A DNA stretch of 64,000 nucleotides from Bacillus_BD sp963787345 (GCA_963787345.1 CAWBCW010000011.1:62001-126000), one strand, 5' to 3'; positions 7,750 to 17,190 are shown, counted from the first letter of the stretch. Translations and numbers: made by a program. Notes: generated by a model not told the origin, from the letters alone.

Positions 7750-8226
7750 TTGGCTCAAGAAAAAGTATTTCCAATGACACAAGCGGGGAAAGAAAAGCTT
7801 GAATATGAATTGGAACAATTGAAAACGGTTAAACGTAAAGAAGTAGTAGAAAGAATTAAAATCGCTCGTAGTTTCGGAGACTTATCAGAGAACTCAGAGT
7901 ATGATGCAGCGAAAGATGAACAAGCATTTGTTGAAGGACGTATTACAACGATTGAAAACATGGTCCGTAATGCAAGGATCATTAGTGAAGCTGAACTAAG
8001 TAAGGATGCTGTTTCATTAGGAACTTCTGTCACTTTTATTGAACTGCCAGATGGAGATGAAGAAACATATACGATTGTTGGAAGTGCAGAAGCAGATCCG
8101 TTCGAAGGGAAAATTTCCAATGATTCTCCAATCGCAAAAAGCTTGATTGGACATAAAGTAGGGGATGAAGTTTCCGTTCAAACTCCAGGTGGAGAAATGA
8201 ATGTTAAAATCATTGAAATAAAATAA
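7750..8226 (+). CDS. greA: transcription elongation factor GreA
   Basis: GreA rescues backtracked RNA polymerase by stimulating transcript cleavage. The 158-residue product has the N-terminal coiled coil (KARSFGDLSENSEY-type motif, here IARSFGDLSENSEYDAA, with the acidic loop tip) and the C-terminal FKBP-like GreA/B domain. The chosen start is TTG 7750, giving MAQEKVFPMTQ, the family N-terminus; AAGGAG (7733-7738) precedes it. The frame stays open to 7651, but that extension reads through a 14-bp hairpin and is not family sequence. Confidence 0.95.
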   Translation: MAQEKVFPMTQAGKEKLEYELEQLKTVKRKEVVERIKIARSFGDLSENSEYDAAKDEQAFVEGRITTIENMVRNARIISEAELSKDAVSLGTSVTFIELPDGDEETYTIVGSAEADPFEGKISNDSPIAKSLIGHKVGDEVSVQTPGGEMNVKIIEIK

Positions 8227-8248
8227 ACCCTATTTGTTTATAAAGGTT

Positions 8249-8290
8249 ACACCTCGTCAACACTTTTGACGAGGTGTTTAATTTTATGTG
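8249..8290 (+). terminator. greA terminator overlapping the pbpI ribosome binding site
   Basis: A 12-bp perfect stem, ACACCTCGTCAA with TTGACGAGGTGT, loop CACTT, followed by TTAATTTTA. The 3' arm contains GAGGTG (8271-8276), the ribosome binding site for pbpI ATG 8286. The structure can therefore both end greA transcripts and hide the pbpI site in read-through RNA. Confidence 0.75.
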
Positions 8291-10055
8291 GAGAAAAAGG
8301 GCCATTGTCATGGCAAGTGTATTTGTCTGCTGTTTATTGCTTTTTATTGGAAGGTTGATGCAAATTCAGCTTTTTGAAACAGAACATTTTTCTAAACATA
8401 GCATTAATTTATTAGAGGAAAGTGTATCTCAAAGATCACAGGAAATAGTCATTGACAGTGGAAGGGGAGGTTTCCTTGATCGCAAAGGTCATTCTTTGAC
8501 CCATCAAGACATTCCGGTCCTTATTTTGTTTCCATTTTTAAAAAGTACAGAATGGGATATCGAAAAAGTTGCAAGGGTGATCAATGTTCCTGCTTCTTCT
8601 TTAATTAATGCGGTAAAGGAAGCCAAAGAACCATTTGCCTATGGGACACCTAACCCTTTGTCACTGACGAAAAAGCAAATGAATGATATCAATCAATTAC
8701 AAATTCCAGGTGTTTTTGCTGTTCAGAAAAAATTTGCATTACATTCGCATCCAGCTCAACATTTAATTGGTATTACTGGTCAAAATGCAAAAGTGTTAAA
8801 GTCTCGTTATCCAGATAAAGAAGTTTCATCAAAAACATCGATTGGATTAACAGGATTAGAAAAAAGTTTTGACGAATTTATATTACCAGAGGGTGAAGCG
8901 AAGCTTGTCTTTCACGTTGATGCGAGCGGGGGTCCTTTATTCGGTGTAAACGTTAAGTATGTTGAACCTGCAAATCCATTTTATCCGATTCATATTCGAA
9001 CAACGATTGATTTAGGGCTGCAGGAAAGTGCGGAAAGAATACTTGATAAATTCGGTGTAAAAAAAGGCGGACTTGTTTTGTTGGATATTGATACGAATTC
9101 TGTATTGTCAATGGTTTCTCGTCCTAAGATCAATAATAAAAATCCATTCGATGAGAAAGATGGGCATATTGATAATTTAATGGTAACTGAACAAATTACA
9201 GGATCTGTTTTTAAAACGGTCGTTGCCGCTGCTGCGATTGAAAATCAATTAGATGATCCCGTGCGCCTTTTTAATTGCAGTATTAAAATTAATGGCGAGA
9301 GAGATAAAGTCTATGATTATGGAAACTTAACCTTCACTGATAGTTTTGCCAAGAGTTGTAATAATACCTTCGCTACTTTAGCGAAGGAATTACAGGCGAT
9401 CGATAGAAATATGTTGGAAGAGTCGGCTGCTAAACTTGCTTTTACAGGTAAATCAAGCTGGCAAGGAGATATTTATCATTATGATGAGTTTAAACAAATC
9501 CATGAAGAGGATGCAGGAAGGGTATTTTTAACGGAAGAAGCGAAAAAGGATCGAAATTATACTGCATTAACGGGGATCGGTCAGCATGAAGTTCGGGCAA
9601 CACCTCTTGCCGTAGCAAATATGATGGCGACTATTGCGAGAGGAGGCCGAAAAGAGATGGTGAGATTCGCATCAGCTATTGAATATAAAAATGGCTCCTC
9701 ATTAGTTAAGTTTAAAGAAAAAAGGCTTGAAGGGGAGACGATTTCCTCTAATACGGCAGTAAAGCTTCAAAAAATGTTGCGGGAGGTAGTGACCCATGAA
9801 GAGGGTACAGGAAAATGGTATAAAAACTTACCTTATGAAATAGCCGGTAAATCAGGAACAGGAGAAACAGGAAAATTTCAAAACAATCAACAATTATATA
9901 ATAAATGGTTTGCTGGATATTTCCCGTATGAAAATCCCAAATATGCTCTCGTTGTCGTTAATCTAGATGTGAAAGAAAATGAAGGGGCTATAAGTCCTAT
10001 TTATGCGGAGCTCGTTAAATTTATTTATGACTATAATCAAAAGGGTCAAGAGTGA
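8286..10055 (+). CDS. pbpI: class B penicillin-binding protein PbpI-like (YrrR, PBP4b)
   Basis: A 589-residue bifunctional-fold class B PBP with an N-terminal membrane anchor (about residues 8-25), a PBP dimerisation domain and a C-terminal transpeptidase domain. The active-site motifs are SVFK (SxxK), SCN (SxN) in AKSCNNTF, and KSGTG. B. subtilis PbpI (YrrR) has the same position between greA and yrrS and is a sigma-F-dependent sporulation PBP; sporulation use here is inferred from that. ATG 8286 is preferred over GTG 8274 because that GTG is inside the GAGGTG binding site. Confidence 0.9.
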   Translation: MWRKRAIVMASVFVCCLLLFIGRLMQIQLFETEHFSKHSINLLEESVSQRSQEIVIDSGRGGFLDRKGHSLTHQDIPVLILFPFLKSTEWDIEKVARVINVPASSLINAVKEAKEPFAYGTPNPLSLTKKQMNDINQLQIPGVFAVQKKFALHSHPAQHLIGITGQNAKVLKSRYPDKEVSSKTSIGLTGLEKSFDEFILPEGEAKLVFHVDASGGPLFGVNVKYVEPANPFYPIHIRTTIDLGLQESAERILDKFGVKKGGLVLLDIDTNSVLSMVSRPKINNKNPFDEKDGHIDNLMVTEQITGSVFKTVVAAAAIENQLDDPVRLFNCSIKINGERDKVYDYGNLTFTDSFAKSCNNTFATLAKELQAIDRNMLEESAAKLAFTGKSSWQGDIYHYDEFKQIHEEDAGRVFLTEEAKKDRNYTALTGIGQHEVRATPLAVANMMATIARGGRKEMVRFASAIEYKNGSSLVKFKEKRLEGETISSNTAVKLQKMLREVVTHEEGTGKWYKNLPYEIAGKSGTGETGKFQNNQQLYNKWFAGYFPYENPKYALVVVNLDVKENEGAISPIYAELVKFIYDYNQKGQE

Positions 10056-10169
10056 AACTTTTGGATCTTTCCTAACGTATATTGAATATGATATAGTCTT
10101 AAACGATTGGGTTGGACTACATAGAAAAATAGCAGGAGATACTTTCTTTTTTGAGAGGAGAGTTTTTAG

Positions 10170-10811
10170 ATGAAAAATAATAAAGACAAGATAACAGAGT
10201 CATTACGTTCGCAGCAAAGAGCTAAAAGAAGAAAAACAAATTTAATCTTAAATTCCTTAATTGGGGTTGTATTATTATTAATTGTGATTGTATCGGTTAC
10301 TATTTTTGGGAAAGATGATAGAAGCCCAGAACAGACCGTAGCAAATACAGTAAATGAAGAGTCCGATACGGATGATCAAAAGTCAAAGGCTTCAGATCAA
10401 GTTGAGAAAAAGTCTTCAGATGCAAAAGAAGAGAACACTAAAGAAAAAGATTTGAATAAAGAAGATAATCAAGACGAAGAAGAAGTCATAGATGGGGAAA
10501 CAGAAATCGATGATGAACAAGTTGTTGGAAGTAATCCTGAATGGGAACCAGTCGGTACAACCCAAATTGAACCTGCACAGGATTATGATAGAAACGGCGT
10601 AGATTGGAATGAACAACTTCAAGCGGTTTCTCATGCAACGGGATTTGATCAAAGCAAAGGTGACACTCTTGTCAGGCTTGGAAACAATGGTCCAAAGAAA
10701 TCTAAAGCAACGGTTGTTATAAAAGAGACTAATACAAAATACCAGGTTTATATCGAATGGACAGATGGAGAGGGCTGGAAACCAGTACTTGTCGAAGAGG
10801 TTACGAATTAA
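10170..10811 (+). CDS. yrrS: YrrS family membrane protein (DUF1510)
   Basis: A 213-residue protein with a basic N-terminus (QQRAKRRKT), one membrane segment at about residues 26-46, a long Glu/Asp/Lys-rich low-complexity linker (residues ~50-115) and a conserved C-terminal DUF1510 domain (WNEQLQAVSHATGFD, YIEWTDGEGWKPV). Predicted topology puts the DUF1510 domain outside the membrane. Its function is unknown; it follows pbpI as in B. subtilis, hinting at an envelope or spore-wall role. Confidence 0.88.
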   Translation: MKNNKDKITESLRSQQRAKRRKTNLILNSLIGVVLLLIVIVSVTIFGKDDRSPEQTVANTVNEESDTDDQKSKASDQVEKKSSDAKEENTKEKDLNKEDNQDEEEVIDGETEIDDEQVVGSNPEWEPVGTTQIEPAQDYDRNGVDWNEQLQAVSHATGFDQSKGDTLVRLGNNGPKKSKATVVIKETNTKYQVYIEWTDGEGWKPVLVEEVTN

Positions 10812-10820
10812 ATAGAAATG

Positions 10821-10860
10821 AAAAATCCTTCAAGAAAATACTTGAAGGGTTTTTCATTTT
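10821..10860. terminator. bidirectional terminator between yrrS and ald
   Basis: CCTTCAAG and CTTGAAGG form the stem, with A-rich sequence on the left and GTTTTTCATTTT on the right, so both converging genes can use it. Confidence 0.9.
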
Positions 10861-10873
10861 GATCCTATATATC

Positions 10874-12004
10874 CTAAAGAGCAGCTAATTCCTTTTCGAA
10901 TGCTTTTTCAATAGGTACATACTGATAGCCAAGGTCTTTTGCAACTGATTCGTAGGTTACTTCACAATGAGCGGTATTAATGCCAATTTTTAATGCGGAA
11001 TTTTCAGCGATTGCTTTTACAATTCCTTTGTTAGCAATTTGTAAACCATATGGAACAGTAGCGTTTGTAAGCGCAATTGTTGAAGTTCTTGCTACTGCAC
11101 CAGGCATATTCGCAACAGCATAGTGAACTACATCATGCAGGCTAAATGTTGGATTGTCGTGAGTTGTTGGATAGGTAGTCGCTACAGAACCGCCTTGGTC
11201 GATAGCCGGGTCAACAATGACAGAACCTGGTTTCATTGATTTAACCATTTCTTCAGTAACCAATTTAGGAGCTTTTGCCCCTGGAATTAATACGGCACCG
11301 ATCACTAAGTCTGATTCTTCTACACATTTAGCAATATTGTATGGATTAGACATTAAGGTTTGGATTGAATTTCCGAAGATATCATCTAATTGACGAAGGC
11401 GGTCAGCACTGATATCAAGAATGGTTACATCGGCACCGAGGCCGACAGCTAATTTAGCTGCGTTCGTACCAACATTTCCGCCGCCAACGATTGTAACTTT
11501 TCCACGTTCGACTCCTGGTACACCAGCAAGGAGAATTCCTTTTCCGCCATACGTTGTTTGTAAATAGTGTGCACCAACTTGAACAGCCATCCTTCCGGCG
11601 ACTTCACTCATGGGAGCAAGCAATGGCAATGTCCGTCCAACTTGAACGGTTTCATAAGCAACTGCAATGACCCCTTTTTTAACTAATTCTTCGGTTAGCT
11701 GTGGTGCAGCCGCTAAATGTAAGTATGCGAATAGGATTAAACCATCACGGAGGTATTTATATTCGCTTTCAAGCGGTTCTTTCACTTTCATAATCATATT
11801 AGCTTGAGCCCAAACCTCAGAAGCATCAGCAATGATTTCAGCACCTGCACTTTCGAATTCCTCATCCGTAAAGCCGCTGCCAACCCCAGCCTCAGATTCT
11901 ATAATCACTCTATGCCCAGCCTGTACATATGAGACAACGCCAGCTGGGGTCAATGCAACACGGTTCTCACTGTTTTTAATTTCTTTAGGTACCCCTATAA
12001 TCAT
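10874..12004 (-). CDS. ald: alanine dehydrogenase
   Basis: Ald interconverts L-alanine and pyruvate with NAD and supports use of alanine during growth and sporulation. The 376-residue sequence has the N-terminal catalytic domain (MIIGVPKEIKNSENR, KVKEPLESEY with the substrate Lys, LHLAA with the catalytic His) and the Rossmann motif VGGGNVGTNAAKLAVGLG. The start follows a GGAGGAAGGAATC binding site. It is transcribed against its neighbours, between yrrS and yrrT, which are adjacent in B. subtilis, so it looks inserted or relocated here. Confidence 0.97.
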   Translation of the reverse strand: MIIGVPKEIKNSENRVALTPAGVVSYVQAGHRVIIESEAGVGSGFTDEEFESAGAEIIADASEVWAQANMIMKVKEPLESEYKYLRDGLILFAYLHLAAAPQLTEELVKKGVIAVAYETVQVGRTLPLLAPMSEVAGRMAVQVGAHYLQTTYGGKGILLAGVPGVERGKVTIVGGGNVGTNAAKLAVGLGADVTILDISADRLRQLDDIFGNSIQTLMSNPYNIAKCVEESDLVIGAVLIPGAKAPKLVTEEMVKSMKPGSVIVDPAIDQGGSVATTYPTTHDNPTFSLHDVVHYAVANMPGAVARTSTIALTNATVPYGLQIANKGIVKAIAENSALKIGINTAHCEVTYESVAKDLGYQYVPIEKAFEKELAAL

Positions 12005-12284
12005 GATTCCTTCCTCCCTTAATGTTCATGATTTTTTCTCCATCCTTAATAATAAGCGAATAAATCCATTTTTTCATTGTTTTTCCTTAAAAAGTTCTTA
12101 CAGTTTAATGAAAGCTTTTGGAATAATAGATTAAATGTCGCAACGTAAATCCAAGTAAGTTTTACTATAGTGTAACTCACCTAGATCGTCTTTATGAACG
12201 GATCATTGTTATTTTCCGATGAAGGAACGGTTTGCGCTTTAAATCATACTATATAGATAAGAATAATTAAGGGTGGGATGTTAG

Positions 12285-12923
12285 ATGGGAAATGACTTTG
12301 TTGATTTATTTGATCGATGGGCGGAGACGTATGATCAATTCGTAGCAGGATGCGATATTGAATATCGAGAGGCCTTTTCGCACTACGATGAAATCCTACA
12401 AGCGGTGGCTGATCTTGCCTTTGGAAATGTAATTGAGTTTGGTTCGGGTACGGGAAATTTAACGAAAAAGCTTTCGGATAAACAATTATTTGTTTTAGGA
12501 ATTGAGCCTTCAAGTGAAATGAGAAAAAGAGCGAATAGAAAACTCGGTGACAAGGTTGAAATTATAGAAGGAGATTTTTTTCATTTTCCGCAAAACCTTT
12601 CCGTTCAGACCATTGTTAGTTCTTATGCCTTTCATCATCTAACAGATGGAGAGAAAGAGGATGCTATCGAGATCTATAGTAAGCTGCTTCCTAGTGGAGG
12701 AAAAATCATTTTTGCGGATACGATATTCGAATCAAAGGAAAAACATCAAGCAGCTATTACAAAGGCAATAAATAATAAACATGATGGTTTAGCAAAAGAC
12801 TTGCAAACTGAATATTATACAACAATACCCGTACTGTCGTTGATAATGGAAAAAAATCAATTCGATGTAACATTTACGAGATTCAATGATTTTGTATGGA
12901 TGATGAATGCAACAAAAAGATAG
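12285..12923 (+). CDS. yrrT: YrrT-type SAM-dependent methyltransferase
   Basis: A 212-residue class I methyltransferase with N-terminal LFDRWAETYDQFVAG, SAM motif I VIEFGSGTGNLTKKL, an acidic residue in GIEPSSEMR, and SYAFHHLTD. It matches YrrT, the first gene of the B. subtilis yrrT-mtnN-mccA-mccB operon that converts methionine sulfur to cysteine. The substrate is unknown. Its product S-adenosylhomocysteine would feed the downstream enzymes. In B. subtilis this operon is controlled by CymR; no convincing CymR box was found here. Confidence 0.85.
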   Translation: MGNDFVDLFDRWAETYDQFVAGCDIEYREAFSHYDEILQAVADLAFGNVIEFGSGTGNLTKKLSDKQLFVLGIEPSSEMRKRANRKLGDKVEIIEGDFFHFPQNLSVQTIVSSYAFHHLTDGEKEDAIEIYSKLLPSGGKIIFADTIFESKEKHQAAITKAINNKHDGLAKDLQTEYYTTIPVLSLIMEKNQFDVTFTRFNDFVWMMNATKR

Positions 12924-12940
12924 TTAAGGGGGAGGAAGTT

Positions 12941-13864
12941 TTGAAGGTATACCGTCATGTTCATGAGTTAATTGGAAATACCCCTCTTGTTCAAATCAAT
13001 GGATTCCAGCTTCCAAAAGGTGTGCGCCTATTTGCAAAGTTGGAAGCAATGAATCCTGGTGGAAGTGTGAAAGATCGTCTTGGGTTGGCATTAATCGATG
13101 ATGCTTTTCGACAGGGAAAGCTGCAGGCTGGAGGTACAGTCATTGAGCCCACAGCAGGAAATACGGGAATTGGGTTGGCGTTAGCGGCCTTACAACGCGG
13201 CATCAATGTCATCGTCGTCGTTCCTGAAAAGTTCAGTATCGAAAAACAAGAAATCATGAAAGCGTTAGGAGCTCAGATTGTGCTAACCCCTGCAAGTACA
13301 GGCATGGTTGGGGCCATCCAAAAATCGAAAGAACTTCAAAAAGAAATACCTGGTTCCTACATCCCAAGTCAATTTTCCAATCCCGCTAACCCCGAGGTCT
13401 ATTATCAAACATTAGGACCAGAGATTTGGAAGGCCCTCGATGGGAAAATTGATGTATTTGTCGCAGGTGCTGGAACTGGTGGAACATTCATGGGAACGGC
13501 GAGGTTTTTAAAAGAGAAATGTTCTACTGTTAAGACTGTTATTGTGGAACCAGAAGGGTCGATTTTAAATGGAGGAGAGCCAGGGCCTCATAAAACGGAA
13601 GGAATTGGCATGGAGTTTTTGCCAGAATATATGAATCCCAGTTTTTTTAATGAGATCTATACGATCACGGATGATATAGCGTTTCGTTATGTGAAAGAGT
13701 TGGCAGTAAAGGAAGGGTTACTAGTTGGAACTTCTTCCGGAGCCGCTTTTGCAGCTGCCATCCAAGAAGCAAAAAAGGCTGAAGCAGAAACGAATATTGT
13801 CGTGGTCTTCCCAGATGGCAGTGAACGATATTTAAGTAAGAAAATTTATGAAGGGGGGATTTAA
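12941..13864 (+). CDS. mccA: cystathionine beta-synthase / O-acetylserine thiol-lyase MccA
   Basis: A PLP-dependent beta-family enzyme that condenses homocysteine with O-acetylserine or serine to make cystathionine in reverse transsulfuration. The PLP lysine is in NPGGSVKDRLG, the phosphate loop in AGAGTGGTFMG, and NTPLVQI is the family start. TTG 12941 follows GGGGGAGG and gives 307 residues, the length of B. subtilis MccA (YrhA); the longer frame from ATG 12896 overlaps yrrT and lacks a binding site. In B. subtilis mtnN lies between yrrT and this gene; here it does not. Confidence 0.92.
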   Translation: MKVYRHVHELIGNTPLVQINGFQLPKGVRLFAKLEAMNPGGSVKDRLGLALIDDAFRQGKLQAGGTVIEPTAGNTGIGLALAALQRGINVIVVVPEKFSIEKQEIMKALGAQIVLTPASTGMVGAIQKSKELQKEIPGSYIPSQFSNPANPEVYYQTLGPEIWKALDGKIDVFVAGAGTGGTFMGTARFLKEKCSTVKTVIVEPEGSILNGGEPGPHKTEGIGMEFLPEYMNPSFFNEIYTITDDIAFRYVKELAVKEGLLVGTSSGAAFAAAIQEAKKAEAETNIVVVFPDGSERYLSKKIYEGGI

Positions 13865-13867
13865 CCA

Positions 13868-15007
13868 TTGAGAAGAAAAACGAGACTTATACACGGTGGG
13901 ATTTCAACCGATTCATTAACAGGTGCTGTTTCCATTCCAATTTATCAAACGAGCACATATAAGCAAGAATCTGTCGGGATTCACAAGGGTTATGAATATT
14001 CTCGAACAGGAAACCCAACTCGCCACGCTTTGGAAGAATTAATCAAAGAATTAGAAGGCGGGCAAGCGGGATTCGCATTTAGTTCAGGGATGGCTGCAAT
14101 TACAGCTGTATTAATGCTATTTAAAACAGGTGATCATCTTATTTTTACCGATGATGTATATGGAGGCACCTTCCGAGTTGTAAATAAAGTTCTTAATCGT
14201 TTTGGAATCGTATCTAGCTTTATTGATACGAGTAATATCGAAATCGTAAAGAATGAAATCCGTCCCCATACAAAAGCCATTTTTCTAGAAACTCCAACTA
14301 ATCCGCTTTTAAAAGTAACTGATATAAAATCGATTGTTGGCCTTGCCAACGAATTCCAATTAATGACCATTGTTGATAACACCTTTGCAACACCTTATTG
14401 GCAAAATCCTTTGGAGTTAGGTGCCGATTTAGTTCTTCACAGTGCGACTAAATATTTGGGAGGGCATAGTGATGTAGTAGCAGGACTTGTTGTGGCAAGA
14501 GATGAAAAATTAGCTGATGAACTGCATTTTATCCAAAACTCAACAGGTGGGATTCTTGGACCTCAAGATTCTTGGTTATTAATTCGGGGCATTAAAACAC
14601 TAGGGATTCGAATGGAGGAGCATGAAGAGAACGCAAAAAGAATTGTTTCGTTTTTGGATCAACATCCTAGAGTTAGCAAAGTCTATTATCCAGGTTTAAA
14701 ATCTCACCCGTATTACGAATGGGCAAAGCAGCAAATGAGAGGTTTCGGGTCGATGCTTTCGTTTGAACTTGACGAAGGGATAAAGGTAGACCATTTCCTA
14801 AAGAACTTAAACTATTTTACTTTGGCTGAAAGTCTTGGTGCAGTAGAAAGTTTAATTTCGGTGCCGGCTAAAATGACGCATGCCTCGATTCCAGCAGAAA
14901 GACGAAAAGAATTAGGCATAGCAGACACCCTTATCCGCCTTTCAATTGGCCTAGAAGACGCAGAAGATTTAATCGAGGACTTGGATCAAGCCTTGAAAAA
15001 AGGATGA
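13868..15007 (+). CDS. mccB: cystathionine gamma-lyase / homocysteine gamma-lyase MccB
   Basis: A 379-residue Cys/Met-metabolism PLP enzyme, the same length as B. subtilis MccB (YrhB). It splits cystathionine to cysteine, 2-oxobutanoate and ammonia. The PLP lysine is in SATKYLGGHSD; YEYSRTGNPTR and QTSTYKQ are family motifs. TTG 13868 follows GGGGGGAT and begins 3 nt after the mccA stop, so the two are one transcriptional unit. The small membrane gene yrhC that follows mccB in B. subtilis is absent. Confidence 0.93.
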   Translation: MRRKTRLIHGGISTDSLTGAVSIPIYQTSTYKQESVGIHKGYEYSRTGNPTRHALEELIKELEGGQAGFAFSSGMAAITAVLMLFKTGDHLIFTDDVYGGTFRVVNKVLNRFGIVSSFIDTSNIEIVKNEIRPHTKAIFLETPTNPLLKVTDIKSIVGLANEFQLMTIVDNTFATPYWQNPLELGADLVLHSATKYLGGHSDVVAGLVVARDEKLADELHFIQNSTGGILGPQDSWLLIRGIKTLGIRMEEHEENAKRIVSFLDQHPRVSKVYYPGLKSHPYYEWAKQQMRGFGSMLSFELDEGIKVDHFLKNLNYFTLAESLGAVESLISVPAKMTHASIPAERRKELGIADTLIRLSIGLEDAEDLIEDLDQALKKG

Positions 15008-15122
15008 CAAACAAGATTTTAGAGAGGTTAATCTTATAGATGAGCCTCTCTTCCTATACTTCCATTGGGTCCAAAAATATAGTAAGCTATTTACCAAGAG
15101 TCTGATAAGGAGAATTTGAAAA

Positions 15123-16427
15123 ATGAAAAGTACTTTACTTTATAATGGAACAATTATTACCTGCAATGAACATCATGAAGTAGTGAAAAATGGAGCAATA
15201 GCCATTGAAGATGGTCTAATTACATATGTTGGTGAAACACCAAATGATAAGGATGAATATAGTGAGACAATCGATCTAAATGGGGACCTGTTATTACCTG
15301 GGCTCATTAATACTCATGGCCATGTGCAAATGTCCTTATTACGTGGGTATGGGGATGATCTACCATTAAAAACTTGGTTAGAAGAGAAAATTTGGCCAAT
15401 TGAAGCAAAATTTAATCCTGAAATTGCGAAATGGGGCTCTTATTTATCAATTGTTGAAATGATTCGAACAGGAACAACGACTTTTGTTGATATGTATGAT
15501 CATATGGATGAAGTTGCTCAAGCGGTTGAACATGCTGGGATCCGCGGAAAGCTCTGCAGAGGCATCGTTGCTTTAGGTTCAGAGGAAGAGAAAAAGATGA
15601 AGCTTGAGGAAGCAACTCGATTTGCAAAAGACTGGAATGGCAAAGCGGACGGCAGGATTACAACGATGATGTCACCGCATGCCCCGTATACTTGTGACCC
15701 TGAATTTATTTCTAAAATTGTTGACCAATCTATACAATTAAATGTTCCTATTCATATCCATATGTCCGAAACGATTCAAGAAGTTGAACAGAATGTTGAA
15801 CAATACGGGAATCGACCTGTTAAACACCTCGAGGAACTCGGAGTCTTTAACCAGCCAACTTTGGTGGCACACGCTGTACATGTCAATGATGAGGAGATCG
15901 AAATCCTTGCAAAACATGATGTGAAAGTATCTCATAATATTATTAGCAACCTTAAATTAGGTTCTGGGATTGCACCGATTCGAAAAATGTTAGAAAACGA
16001 CATTACGATTTCTCTAGGTACGGATAGTTCGGCTTCTAATAATAACTTGGATTTATTTGAAGAATTAAAGCAAGTGGCTATTTTACATAAAGGCAATGAA
16101 TTGGATGCTACATTGATTAACGCTGAAACGGCCGTTCTAATGGCAACAAAATATGGTGCAGATGCCCTGTGGTTAGATGATAAAATTGGCAGTTTGGAAG
16201 TCGGAAAAGAAGCAGATTTTATCGTTATTGATACAAATTCACCTTTTTATCAACCTCATAGTCATAATCCTATTTCCCACCTTGTCTACTCAGGATCTGG
16301 CAGGGATGTAAAGGATATGTATGTGCAAGGAAAAGCGGTTATGAAAAATAGACAATTATTAACCGTTGATGAGGAAAGAATTTATTATGAAGTCAATCGT
16401 GTTATGAAGCTACTTCTTAATGAATAA
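15123..16427 (+). CDS. mtaD: 5-methylthioadenosine / S-adenosylhomocysteine deaminase (MtaD family)
   Basis: A 434-residue amidohydrolase of the MtaD/SAH-deaminase group. Metal and active-site motifs are NTHGHVQMSLLRG, HAPYTCDPEF, HIHMSETIQEVEQ, the His in VAHAVHV and LGTDSSASNNNLD. Members deaminate S-adenosylhomocysteine to S-inosylhomocysteine and methylthioadenosine to methylthioinosine. ATG follows AAGGAG. It lies between mccB and mtnN and close to ahcY, all of which act on the same metabolites, so a role in SAH removal is likely. Other amidohydrolases of this superfamily have overlapping specificity. Confidence 0.88.
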   Translation: MKSTLLYNGTIITCNEHHEVVKNGAIAIEDGLITYVGETPNDKDEYSETIDLNGDLLLPGLINTHGHVQMSLLRGYGDDLPLKTWLEEKIWPIEAKFNPEIAKWGSYLSIVEMIRTGTTTFVDMYDHMDEVAQAVEHAGIRGKLCRGIVALGSEEEKKMKLEEATRFAKDWNGKADGRITTMMSPHAPYTCDPEFISKIVDQSIQLNVPIHIHMSETIQEVEQNVEQYGNRPVKHLEELGVFNQPTLVAHAVHVNDEEIEILAKHDVKVSHNIISNLKLGSGIAPIRKMLENDITISLGTDSSASNNNLDLFEELKQVAILHKGNELDATLINAETAVLMATKYGADALWLDDKIGSLEVGKEADFIVIDTNSPFYQPHSHNPISHLVYSGSGRDVKDMYVQGKAVMKNRQLLTVDEERIYYEVNRVMKLLLNE

Positions 16428-16446
16428 AGGTGCGGAGGTTAACATC

Positions 16447-17151
16447 ATGAAAATAGGCATTATTGGTGCAATGGAAGAAGAAATCCTTCATTATCGCAAT
16501 TGTATGAAGCTTACTTCCGAAGAAGTGCGTGCAGGTATCACTTTCTTTACGGGTACTTTAAATGGTCATGCTGTAGTCGTTTGTAAATGTGGAGTCGGCA
16601 AGGTAAATGCAAGTGTTTGTACACAAATTTTAATTGATCATTTTTCTGTTACACATATGATTTTCACTGGAGTGGCTGGAGCTCTAGATCCAGATCTTCG
16701 AATTGGCGATATTGTTGTTTCTTCTGAAGCAATGCACCATGATATGGATGCGACAGCCATGGGTCTCCCTTTAGGACATATTCCGTATAGCGAAAACTCC
16801 ATATTTAAAGCTGATCCATTTTTACAAAATCTTGCTTTATCTGTTAGTGGGGAAGTTATTGCAGATCAAAAGGTACGATCAGGAAGAATTCTTTCAGGGG
16901 ACCAGTTTATTTCAGACCGTGAAAAAGTAAATGAGCTTTATCACGATTTATCCGGTTTATGTGCTGAAATGGAAGGAGCTGCTGTTGCGCAAGTTTGTGA
17001 CTTAAATAAGGTTCCATATGTGATTATTCGCTCCATGTCTGATCAAGCAAATGGTTCTGCTATGGTTGATTTCTTGGAATTTGTCGAAACAGCTTCGCTT
17101 CATTCATATAAAATCGTCGATGGCATGCTCAAAAATTGGCAGAATACCTAA
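16447..17151 (+). CDS. mtnN: 5'-methylthioadenosine/S-adenosylhomocysteine nucleosidase
   Basis: MtnN (Pfs) cleaves adenine from methylthioadenosine and S-adenosylhomocysteine. The 234-residue product begins MKIGIIGAMEEEI, carries the catalytic-acid context IRSMSDQANG and MEGAAVAQVC. ATG 16447 is used because GCGGAGG (16432-16438) precedes it at good spacing; the frame also opens at 16420, inside mtaD. It follows mtaD with about 20 nt between them and is its operon partner. In B. subtilis the gene lies between yrrT and mccA, so it has moved. Confidence 0.95.
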   Translation: MKIGIIGAMEEEILHYRNCMKLTSEEVRAGITFFTGTLNGHAVVVCKCGVGKVNASVCTQILIDHFSVTHMIFTGVAGALDPDLRIGDIVVSSEAMHHDMDATAMGLPLGHIPYSENSIFKADPFLQNLALSVSGEVIADQKVRSGRILSGDQFISDREKVNELYHDLSGLCAEMEGAAVAQVCDLNKVPYVIIRSMSDQANGSAMVDFLEFVETASLHSYKIVDGMLKNWQNT

Positions 17152-17154
17152 TAA

Positions 17155-17190
17155 TAAAAACAGCTCCAACATGAAACGTCGGAGCTGTAT
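17155..17190. terminator. terminator between mtnN and ahcY
   Basis: ACAGCTCC and GGAGCTGT form the stem. Read on the minus strand the T-rich tail (GTTTTTATTAT) is strong, so it mainly serves ahcY; the plus-strand tail is weak. Confidence 0.8.

Noticed and set aside
11832..12134. Plus-strand frame over the ald start and leader
   Set aside because: Antisense shadow of ald; low-complexity composition and no start signal.
12130..12284. S-box or CymR box before yrrT
   Set aside because: No S-box core was found; TTTTCCGATGAAGGAA is only a loose dyad and not a convincing CymR operator.
12896..12940. ATG 12896 as the mccA start
   Set aside because: It lies in yrrT without a binding site; TTG 12941 follows GGGGGAGG and gives the family length.
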